From: a virus
Direction: 5' to 3' (one strand)
Length of the DNA stretch: 20,173 nucleotides
IMG/VR virus record: IMGVR_UViG_3300034682_000173
Span: 1 to 20,173 of that record
The position numbers and the translations under genes were made by a program. Positions within the stretch are counted from its first letter, which is position 1; the number at the start of each line of letters is the position of its first letter. The notes beneath the pieces were generated by a model. The model was not told the origin of the DNA, ran no database searches, and saw nothing but the letters and a program-made list of their open reading frames with translations. This document shows positions 14,863-20,173 of the stretch, piece after piece.

Positions 14863-15263
14863 GACTGCACCTCCGCCGTTTCCAGTTGCTCAATCCGAGC
14901 GCTGGCAAGCTCCAGGAGCTGGTCGAGCTGGTTGCTCATGCGGTCGATCAGATCATTCTGGGCTGCCAGCTTTTCCCGGCCGAGTTGCAACACGGCGCAG
15001 GCATCCGCAAAAGCGGCGTGGCTGTTTGGCTCGATGAGAGACAGTACCTCATCAGCAAAAATCCCCATCTCTTCGCCGGTGCTGTTGTGCTGCACCTGGC
15101 AGACAATTTCCGGCGCATTGGCATCCGGAGTTAGGGCGATGACGGTACACAGTCCGCCCTCGAATAATCCCCACTCCTGAGTGATGACTTGGCGGCCTAG
15201 CAGTTTTTCGGCAAAAGCAGCGGCTATCAGACCGGCATTACCGGTCAGGGTATTGAGTAACAT
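14859..15263 (-). CDS. Hypothetical early protein with C-terminal coiled coil
   Basis: 134 residues; the ATG has AAAGGA about 8 nt upstream. The N-terminal half has 'LIAAAFAEKLLGRQVITQEWG' and strands (CTVIALTPD, EIVCQVQHNSTGEEMG). The C-terminal half (about 85-130: REKLAAQNDLIDRMSNQLDQLLELASARIEQLE) has the heptad-like leucine spacing of a coiled coil, so it probably forms oligomers. It ends overlapping the next ATG. No family is recognised. Confidence 0.65.
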   Translation of the reverse strand: MLLNTLTGNAGLIAAAFAEKLLGRQVITQEWGLFEGGLCTVIALTPDANAPEIVCQVQHNSTGEEMGIFADEVLSLIEPNSHAAFADACAVLQLGREKLAAQNDLIDRMSNQLDQLLELASARIEQLETAEVQS

Positions 15264-15278
15264 GGGTGAGTCCTTTCG

Positions 15279-15767
15279 TTAGGTGGTGGGTTGCATCGCT
15301 TTGATGGTGTTGAGTCGGGCCTGCAGACTGCGGGCCTGCTGATTCAGTTGGACGCGGCGCAGTATTTCGCCTTTTTTGGCTTCGACGCTGTTGGCGGCGG
15401 TTTCGCGCATCGGGATCAGCATCCAGTCGCGGCGGTCGAGCAGCTGCTCGCCGAACGCTCCGCTGATTTCACGAACCAGCTTGATACCGCGGCGAATCGC
15501 TTCGCGCTGTTCGATGGTCATTTCATCCAGCTCCAGGCTGGCGGTGGTCTTCGGGTGCAGGTGGGCGGCATAGCAGATCATCTGTCTGGCGCTCAGACTC
15601 AGCGCCGACCAGCGAGCGCCCGGGCCAGAGCGGCCGAGCTGCTGGCGCATTTCTGCCAGCGCAGCATTACCCGCTGACTGTTGATATGCCTCTGGGCTCA
15701 GGAACGGGATAACCTGGTGCTCTGCTGGCAAGTTGGAAATGTCTGAAATCCGGATCGCTTCACCCAT
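15279..15767 (-). CDS. Hypothetical early protein
   Basis: 162 residues, with GAGAGGGT upstream of the ATG and only 5 bp between it and the previous stop. It begins MGEAIRISDISNLPAEHQVI. A mid-section 'WSALSLSARQMICYAAHLHPKTT' and a basic helical C-terminus (KKGEILRRVQLNQQARSLQARLN) are visible. I have seen proteins of this general look in HP1/K139-like early regions, but no function is known to me. No enzymatic motif is seen. Confidence 0.7.
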   Translation of the reverse strand: MGEAIRISDISNLPAEHQVIPFLSPEAYQQSAGNAALAEMRQQLGRSGPGARWSALSLSARQMICYAAHLHPKTTASLELDEMTIEQREAIRRGIKLVREISGAFGEQLLDRRDWMLIPMRETAANSVEAKKGEILRRVQLNQQARSLQARLNTIKAMQPTT

Positions 15768-15772
15768 GGCTG

Positions 15773-15904
15773 CTACCCTCTCGGCATCATGACTGTGGTT
15801 TTCGTGACGAACTGGCCGCCGATAACAACGCGGCGGATCCCGACACTCAGGCGCGCACGGCGCACAAGCAGCCGGCTGAGTGGGATGATGGTTTGCGTAT
15901 TCAT
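15773..15904 (-). CDS. Very small (43 aa) basic protein
   Basis: I translated this by hand: MNTQTIIPLSRLLVRRARLS followed by 'VGIRRVVIGGQFVTKTTVMMPRG'. The ATG overlaps the TGA of the CII-like gene, and GGGGGT lies 6 nt upstream. It then runs to 5 bp before the next gene, filling a space that would otherwise be empty in a tightly packed operon. It is strongly basic with a strand-like C-terminal half. No family is recognised. Confidence 0.5.
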   Translation of the reverse strand: MNTQTIIPLSRLLVRRARLSVGIRRVVIGGQFVTKTTVMMPRG

Positions 15905-16419
15905 GCTGTTACCCCCGGGATACCGTTCAGCAGGGCATCGGTGGCGCACGACAACACAGGTACGCTGGCAAACCGCTGCTCGACTTCGTAGATGAAAATG
16001 GCCAGTTGGCCCATGGCTGCGGTGGCAACACCCACCGATCTGTCTCTGTCCGTTTTCGTGACCCGTCCGGTGGTGCTGATCTTGATGGCATCACCCGAGA
16101 GCTGGCCGACTGCCTGACTCAACTCCAGCGCCTTGGTCAGCATTGCGGGTGCCTCCGGTGATTCCGGTATGGCCACCGCTGTCAGCCCACAGCACAGCAA
16201 TGCCCCATCGATCAGGGTTTCATCACCGGTTGCGTGGTAAAGCCCGATCATCTCAGCCACCGTCAACTGGTGCGGCTGGCCTGGGTTTAACTTGTTGCGC
16301 AACATCTGAACTGCGATCCCCGTCTTCCGTGAGACATCGGCGAGGTTATGTGCTGCGGCAAATCGTTCGCACGATGAATCGAATGCGTCTGATTGTTTGC
16401 TCATTTTTGAATCAAACAT
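15901..16419 (-). CDS. Phage regulatory protein CII family
   Basis: About 172 residues from the ATG at 16419 (MFDSKMSKQSDAFDSSCERF). The frame also opens at GTG 16443; the shorter form matches the usual 'MFD...' beginning of this family. The N-terminal helix-turn-helix region 'FAAAHNLADVSRKTGIAVQML' followed by R-N-K-L-N-P-x-Q-P-H-Q-L-T is the signature of the CII-like regulators of P2/K139-type phages (CP76 family). Downstream, 'TGDETLIDGALLCCGL' is also typical. It likely acts on the switch or the early promoter, and it is the second gene of the early operon after cox. It ends overlapping the 43-residue gene. Confidence 0.85.
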   Translation of the reverse strand: MFDSKMSKQSDAFDSSCERFAAAHNLADVSRKTGIAVQMLRNKLNPGQPHQLTVAEMIGLYHATGDETLIDGALLCCGLTAVAIPESPEAPAMLTKALELSQAVGQLSGDAIKISTTGRVTKTDRDRSVGVATAAMGQLAIFIYEVEQRFASVPVLSCATDALLNGIPGVTA

Positions 16420-16464
16420 GGCGATGTCCATCCAATGGTTCACTATGCTTACTATTGGTTTGAT

Positions 16465-16686
16465 TCACGCATCAACAGATGCGGTGATGTTGGCGGCTTT
16501 GGCGCACTTGATGGTATAAGCCACCATGTTGACGCGGATACGCTCTTTGGCGGTGGCCTTGGGCATGATGGGGATTTCACCCTCGGAGATACGCATCCGA
16601 GCGGTGCTATCCGGCATACCGGATCGTTTGCAAAACTCTTCCAGAGTGAGCACTGGCGAGTCGATTTGGATTGCTATTTGTGCCAT
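16465..16686 (-). CDS. cox: Cox-like excisionase and repressor antagonist
   Basis: 73 residues, with AAAGGGG 6 nt upstream of the ATG. The sequence 'LEEFCKRSGMPDSTARMRISEGEIPIMPKATAKERIRVNM' is the winged-helix pattern of the Cox/Apl group: a helix-turn-helix around residues 16-33, then the 'G-x-I-P' turn, a basic loop and a final strand. In P2 and HP1, Cox represses the lysogenic promoter and works with Int in excision. It is the first gene of the early operon and is divergent from cI across a 175-bp switch region, as expected. Confidence 0.85.
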   Translation of the reverse strand: MAQIAIQIDSPVLTLEEFCKRSGMPDSTARMRISEGEIPIMPKATAKERIRVNMVAYTIKCAKAANITASVDA

Positions 16687-16861
16687 GATTGGCCCCTTTG
16701 GTTGCAGTTGTTGCTGATTGTTGTTTGTTTTGTCTTATATCGGTTGATGTGTGGCATCAATCGATATGACTCATATCTAACGATCTGAATCATTACTGTT
16801 GGCTCTATTGTTGTCAACTGTTCGGTTTGGATTTTTGTAAAAGATTCTATGGTGGTGATCT
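16687..16861. promoter_or_regulatory. cI/cox genetic switch with two operator-like inverted repeats
   Basis: An inverted repeat ATCGGTTGATG-TGTGG-CATCAATCGAT (16739-16765) has arms matching at 10 of 11 positions. A second repeat, GATATG-ACT-CATATC (16763-16777), is perfect. On the minus strand the first repeat overlaps a possible cox promoter: TTGATG (complement of 16755-16760) and TATAAG (complement of 16734-16739), with a short 15-bp spacer. On the plus strand TTGTCA (16811-16816) and TTGTAA (16835-16840), 18 bp apart, could serve cI. The region is clearly more AT-rich than the genes around it. Which protein binds which repeat is not known. Confidence 0.65.
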
Positions 16862-17623
16862 ATGTCAATTATTAATGCCAATAGCGGCACCGCTGGGGTT
16901 GAGTTTGATCGCGAGGCATTTAGTGCGCGACTTGTAAGGTTGATTGGTCGTGAGTCATATCGATCATTTGCAAAGCGCTGTGATATGTCGGACACAGGCT
17001 TAAAGAAATACGTCCTTGAGGGGACCATCCCGCCTGTCGACAGAGCAATGAAAATTGCCGCAGCGGCTGGAGTTGACTTCGGCTGGTTGTGTACTGGTGT
17101 TGGTAATGAACCAGCCACAGCTGCAGATGGTTTCTATGTGAGGGAGGAAATGCCCTCTAACTATCTGATGAAGAGACCTCTTCAGGCGCCTGAAGTTAGC
17201 AAAGATACCGAGTTCACCCTGATCGACTCCTTCGCTGTGTTCGCTAGTGCGGGACATGGCAGTGAGATCGGTCACGAGCTGCAAACAGAACCGATGTCAT
17301 TTCGTACAGACTGGTTGCGTAAAGAGGGGTTACCAAAAGAACGGCTTGCCGTTATCCGAGCTAAGGGTGACAGCATGGAGCCGACCATCAGCGACAACGA
17401 TGTGATTTTGGTGTTGCTATCGAACGGCGATGCGCCACGGGATGGTCTGCATGTCATTCGTCTGGATGGCGGGTTATTCGTCAAACGGCTGCAGTTCGAT
17501 CCGTTGGGCTCTGTCCATGTGAAATCGGATAACCCCGTTTATACGTCAGTGATCATAACCAAGGAGCAGCGTGACCAGGTCCATATCATTGGTCGCGTTG
17601 TTTGGGCTGGTAAAAAGTTTTGA
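16862..17623 (+). CDS. cI: CI-type lysogeny repressor with S24 autocleavage domain
   Basis: 253 residues. The N-terminal domain (about 15-82) is a CI/Cro-type helix-turn-helix: 'YRSFAKRCDMSDTGLKKYVLEG' and 'RAMKIAAAAGVDFGWLCTG'. The C-terminal domain is LexA/S24-like: a likely cleavage site Ala130-Gly131 (FASAGHG), the catalytic Ser171 in G-D-S-M-E-P, and Lys208 in L-F-V-K-R-L. It should therefore be inactivated by RecA during DNA damage, as for HP1/K139-type repressors and unlike the short, non-cleavable P2 C protein. It starts the cI, zinc-ribbon, BRCT, int operon. Confidence 0.93.
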   Translation: MSIINANSGTAGVEFDREAFSARLVRLIGRESYRSFAKRCDMSDTGLKKYVLEGTIPPVDRAMKIAAAAGVDFGWLCTGVGNEPATAADGFYVREEMPSNYLMKRPLQAPEVSKDTEFTLIDSFAVFASAGHGSEIGHELQTEPMSFRTDWLRKEGLPKERLAVIRAKGDSMEPTISDNDVILVLLSNGDAPRDGLHVIRLDGGLFVKRLQFDPLGSVHVKSDNPVYTSVIITKEQRDQVHIIGRVVWAGKKF

Positions 17624-17644
17624 TGAAAATCTAAGGATGGATTT

Positions 17645-18226
17645 ATGGCGCTAGTTAAATGCAAAAAATGCAAAGCCGAGGTTTCCAGTGTTGCTAAGGT
17701 CTGCCCAACGTGTGGCGTGAAAAGCCCTGGTACCAAATGGTGGCACAAGTTGATCGTCGCAGCGGTTCTGGTTTTTCTTATCGTCTTGGTATTTTCCCGA
17801 GGTGCGGCAAATAAAGACGGAAGCGTGAACACGCCTGAAGCTACAGGTACAGATCAATCAGCACGAACTGCTCAAGGTACAGCAGCCGATACCTATTCCG
17901 CTTCGGCTCAGAAATTTACGGTAACGAAAACCAAAGACTTTAGCTTTGCTGGCCGCAACCGTAACCAGGTGTTTATCGTTGTTGATAACCCTGGCAGCGA
18001 CTCGCAGATAATCGGTTCTGCCGTTCAGGCGATAAAGGATTTGCAACGCGAAACCCATTGTGTGGTCTGTGATGTGGTCGTTGAGGTCAGCCCCGGATCT
18101 GCATCTGATGGTGACACTCTGGCACTTGTTCACCATGTTGCTGATGGCCTGGGTAATGGTGGGGAAACCAATGACGGCCAGTTTTGGTTCGGCACCATTA
18201 GAAGTAACCCAATTCAATTTCAATAG
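17645..18226 (+). CDS. Zinc-ribbon single-pass membrane protein, accessory gene
   Basis: 193 residues, 21 bp after cI, with AAGGATGG before the ATG. Residues 6-23 form a zinc ribbon, Cys6-X2-Cys9 and Cys20-X2-Cys23. Residues about 35-50 (LIVAAVLVFLIVLVF) are one transmembrane helix, so the ribbon is probably cytoplasmic. A Ser/Thr/Ala-rich linker follows, then a folded domain (about 88-190) with 'NQVFIVVDNPGSDSQII', a Cys139-V-V-Cys142 pair and 'DGQFWFGTI'. The gene lies in a cargo position between repressor and integrase and would be expressed in the lysogen. No known function; effects on superinfection or on the host envelope are possible. Confidence 0.85.
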   Translation: MALVKCKKCKAEVSSVAKVCPTCGVKSPGTKWWHKLIVAAVLVFLIVLVFSRGAANKDGSVNTPEATGTDQSARTAQGTAADTYSASAQKFTVTKTKDFSFAGRNRNQVFIVVDNPGSDSQIIGSAVQAIKDLQRETHCVVCDVVVEVSPGSASDGDTLALVHHVADGLGNGGETNDGQFWFGTIRSNPIQFQ

Positions 18227-18257
18227 CTGGCAATCATTCAACAAGGATTCCTGATCA

Positions 18258-18893
18258 ATGAAGCTAGATAGAGACAACCAACCAGGCGCCAACTTAAACA
18301 AGAAAGCCAATATCGATAAATCGATTGAGAACCTGCTGGGCCTTTGTAGTGGGCTCTCTGCCGATCAGCATCTTAATGACCATGAAATATTCTTTCTGCG
18401 GAATTGGCTGGATGACCATGCCCTGATCCGTGATTGCTGGCCCGCCAATGTAATCGGTGAGCGAGTGCTGTCGGTGCTGGCAGATGGAGTGATTACTGAC
18501 GATGAGCGCTCTGACCTGCTGGATACACTGAATCAGTTGCTCGGCTCACCGCATGAGATTGGCACATCATCTGGCGTTTCTTCGTCTTTGCCGGTGACTC
18601 CTGGTGTCGTTGTTTCCTATCCGTCTTTTTTCTGCCTAACAGGCAAGTTCGTCACCGGCACTCGCTCCAAGTGTGAAGACTTGGTTGTTCGTTGTGGCGG
18701 CAGGCCTGAATCGGATGTGACTCTGAAAACCAATTATCTGGTGATCGGTGATTTGGCGAGTAGGGATTGGAAGTTCTCATCCTTCGGTCGGAAGATCGAG
18801 CGAGCCATGGATCTGCGCGAGAAGGGCCAGCAGATATCCATCCTGTCGGAAGAGATGTGGATGGACGGCTTGAAGACTAACGGCGTGGTGTAA
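18258..18893 (+). CDS. BRCT-domain protein with helical, TerB-like N-terminus; accessory gene
   Basis: 211 residues, 31 bp after the zinc-ribbon gene, with AAGGA upstream. Residues about 20-97 are helical with D-D-E-R near 81-84 ('VLSVLADGVITDDERSDLLDTL'), reminiscent of TerB-like domains. Residues about 121-205 are a BRCT domain: 'SFFCLTGKFVTG', the Gly147-Gly148 turn, 'TNYLVIGDLASRDW', and 'GRKIERAMDLREKG' with 'ISILSEEMW'. It resembles the LigA and DNA polymerase-associated BRCT group. BRCT domains bind DNA ends or phosphoproteins; in a lysogen-expressed gene this might mean sensing DNA damage or foreign DNA. The stop is 2 bp from the int start. Confidence 0.85.
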   Translation: MKLDRDNQPGANLNKKANIDKSIENLLGLCSGLSADQHLNDHEIFFLRNWLDDHALIRDCWPANVIGERVLSVLADGVITDDERSDLLDTLNQLLGSPHEIGTSSGVSSSLPVTPGVVVSYPSFFCLTGKFVTGTRSKCEDLVVRCGGRPESDVTLKTNYLVIGDLASRDWKFSSFGRKIERAMDLREKGQQISILSEEMWMDGLKTNGVV

Positions 18894-18895
18894 TC

Positions 18896-19963
18896 GTGAG
18901 CGTCAGGAAGCTAGACGATGGAGGAAAGAAACCTTGGCTTGCCGAGGTGTATCCGTCTGGCCGTGACGGCCCCCGCAAGCGCAAGCGCTTTGCAACAAAG
19001 GGCGAAGCTACCGCGTGGGAGAAGTGGCAACTTGAGGAAACCAACTCAAAACCATGGCTCCCTGAGTCGCACAAAAATGAAGTGGACTCCAGGCGGCTGA
19101 CTGATCTGGTTGATGTTTGGTACCGCATGTACGGAGCCAGCTTATCGTCTGGCGACACGATCCGGGCTCTCTTGGTTCGTGTTTGCACTGCCCTTGGTAA
19201 CCCTGTGGCCACCGAGTTTACTGTTCGCGACTTCGCCGCTTATCGTGAGGCTCGGATTTCTGGGCAACTGGTGTTCTCTCGCTATGGCCACGGCGGCCGG
19301 CCTGCTGGCCCCAATTCAGTGAACCGCGAGCAGTCACTCATGTCCTCCATGTTCAATGAGCTTATCCGGCTTGGTGAGTGGCAGCACGCCAACCCTCTCC
19401 AAGGGTTGCGACTGTTCACAATCCCGGAAGGTGAGCGCGGGTACCTGACGCACGATGAAATTTCAGCGCTGATCGCTGTCTGTGAGGGAAGCAAGAACCC
19501 CGACCTGGCCACTGTCGTGAAGCTATGTCTTGCCACCGGAGCTCGCTGGTCTGAAGTTGAACTGATGACTGGTGCAAGTGTCTCCCCCGGCCGGATTACC
19601 TTCTTGCGCACAAAGGGCAAACGCAATCGTACCGTGCCGATCACTGATGAGCTGTATGACTTATTGCCCCAAAAAAGCGGGCGCCTGTTCTCTGATTGCT
19701 ATGAATATTTCAGAACCGCGATCAGCAGGGCCGGGATATCGTTGCCCGATGGACAGAGCAGCCATGTGCTTCGCCACACATTTGCCTCTCATTTTATGAT
19801 GAGCGGGGGTAACATCTTGGTATTGCAGCGCATCCTTGGGCACACATCGATCACGATGACCATGAGATATGCTCACTTTGCCCCAGATCACCTGGATGAA
19901 GCGATCAGGCTAAACCCTCTCGCCACATCCGATAAATGGCGGCAAAATGGCGGCAGAAAATAA
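18896..19963 (+). CDS. int: Tyrosine site-specific integrase
   Basis: 355 residues from a GTG start 2 bp after the BRCT gene; the Shine-Dalgarno is weak, so translation may be coupled. The N-terminal arm-binding part (MSVRKLDDGGKKPWLAEVYP and a basic stretch at 24-35) is typical of P2-like integrases. The catalytic residues are all present: Arg217 (ATGARWSE), Lys240 or Lys242 (beta-hairpin TKGKRN), His290 and Arg293 (HVLRHTF), His316 (LGHTS) and Tyr325 (MRYAHF). It catalyses integration at, and with Cox excision from, the site next to the FtsY-like gene. Co-transcription with cI is likely. Confidence 0.96.
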   Translation: MSVRKLDDGGKKPWLAEVYPSGRDGPRKRKRFATKGEATAWEKWQLEETNSKPWLPESHKNEVDSRRLTDLVDVWYRMYGASLSSGDTIRALLVRVCTALGNPVATEFTVRDFAAYREARISGQLVFSRYGHGGRPAGPNSVNREQSLMSSMFNELIRLGEWQHANPLQGLRLFTIPEGERGYLTHDEISALIAVCEGSKNPDLATVVKLCLATGARWSEVELMTGASVSPGRITFLRTKGKRNRTVPITDELYDLLPQKSGRLFSDCYEYFRTAISRAGISLPDGQSSHVLRHTFASHFMMSGGNILVLQRILGHTSITMTMRYAHFAPDHLDEAIRLNPLATSDKWRQNGGRK

Positions 19964-20040
19964 TTACTACCGATAATAACCAATCATAACCGGCCTACAA
20001 CCGTTTGATTTTGTTATAACTTATTGAGAAATCAAAGCAT
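19964..20040. other. Prophage-host junction with candidate attachment-site repeats
   Basis: The gap between int and the FtsY-like gene holds two direct copies of ATAACC 10 bp apart (19976-19981 and 19986-19991), a possible pair of integrase arm sites. It also holds TTTGATTT (20004-20011) and its exact inverse AAATCAAA (20029-20036), 17 bp apart, with the palindrome GTTATAAC (20013-20020) between them. P2-like attachment cores lie beside int, so this is the likely attL/attR. The core itself cannot be proven without the other junction. Confidence 0.55.
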
Positions 20041-20173
20041 ATGAAAAAAGGTTTCCTGTCGTGGCTAGGTCTCGGCCGTTCGGCCAATGAAGCAGCATCC
20101 CCTGTCGACGCAGCGCCCGAGGCGGCCGAGCTCGATCCATCACCAGTCACTGAGGTGGATAACTCCAGCGCCG
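20041..20173 (+). CDS. ftsY: Signal recognition particle receptor FtsY, N-terminal fragment (window edge)
   Basis: 44 codons are visible: MKKGFLSWLGLGRSANEAAS and then an acidic, Ala/Pro/Glu-rich stretch. The start K-K-G-F-x-S-W-L-G-x-G resembles the membrane-targeting N-terminus of E. coli FtsY (RGFFSWLGFG), and the acidic region that follows matches the FtsY A domain. The GTPase (NG) domain lies beyond the window. FtsY brings ribosome-bound signal recognition particles to the inner membrane and is essential. Only GAGAAATC-like weak ribosome-site sequence precedes the ATG. No tail or lysis gene follows, so this is taken as host DNA. Confidence 0.75.
   Translation, partial: MKKGFLSWLGLGRSANEAASPVDAAPEAAELDPSPVTEVDNSSA

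Larger units (their letters stand above)
1..20036. mobile_element. P2-family (HP1/K139-like) prophage, right part
   Basis: Every gene from the left edge to the integrase belongs to a P2-type temperate phage: O, N, M, L, R and S on the minus strand, P and Q on the plus strand, an Ogr-like activator, replication protein A, a CII-like protein, Cox, CI and a tyrosine integrase. The left part (tail, lysis, other attachment site) lies outside the window. The right boundary is placed inside the 77-bp gap between the integrase stop and the start of an FtsY-like host gene. The exact crossover cannot be fixed from one junction. No frameshift or stop codon is seen in the core genes, so this part looks intact. 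Confidence 0.95.

Overview
The window holds the right-hand 20 kb of a P2-family prophage (Peduovirus-like myovirus) and the first 44 codons of the host gene next to it. The gene layout is that of the HP1/K139 branch: cI and int point one way, cox and the rep operon point the other way, and the P/Q and O/N/M/L head genes diverge from each other. At the far right, just past the integrase, an ORF begins with an N-terminus typical of FtsY, the signal recognition particle receptor. The moderately high GC content, the K139/HP1-type layout and the FtsY-like start suggest a gammaproteobacterium, probably Aeromonas or a relative. The genus is an inference from memory of related phages.

Layout. Positions 1-4243 (minus strand) carry the late head and tail-completion operon, read O (scaffold/protease), N (capsid), M (small terminase), L (head completion), R-like and S-like (cut by the window edge). 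A 186-bp divergent gap follows. Positions 4430-7251 (plus) carry the large terminase P and portal Q. Positions 7360-7636 hold an Ogr/Delta-type zinc-finger late activator with a very clear intrinsic terminator. Then come a small antisense ORF (7633-7782), a stand-alone HTH regulator (7959-8318) and a promoter-to-terminator unit without an ORF (about 8338-8437) that may make a small RNA.

Positions 8434-16686 (minus) form one early operon: cox, a CII-like regulator, several small unknown genes, a C5-cytosine methyltransferase, a small NPPF-type methyltransferase, the rolling-circle replication protein A, and two small unknown genes. From 15263 downward nearly every junction is an ATGA-type or longer overlap, and two of the genes code for fewer than 60 residues. 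Positions 16687-16861 are the genetic switch, with inverted repeats between cox and cI. Positions 16862-19963 (plus) carry the S24-type CI repressor, two accessory genes (a zinc-ribbon membrane protein and a protein with a BRCT domain), and the tyrosine integrase. Positions 19964-20040 are a junction rich in repeats, directly upstream of the FtsY-like gene.

How it works together. CI would keep the lysogen quiet by blocking the cox-side promoter. Cox and CII-like would tip the switch, and Int (with Cox) would excise the element. The early operon replicates and methylates the DNA. The Ogr-like protein would then turn on the head and tail operons, whose P/Q and O-S parts diverge from 4244-4429. 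The least explained parts are the cI-int cargo pair, the ORF-less transcript candidate near 8400, the array of EPLxTVT repeats inside the cytosine methyltransferase, and the 47-residue tandem duplication in the replication protein. No gene-free stretch exceeds 300 bases.
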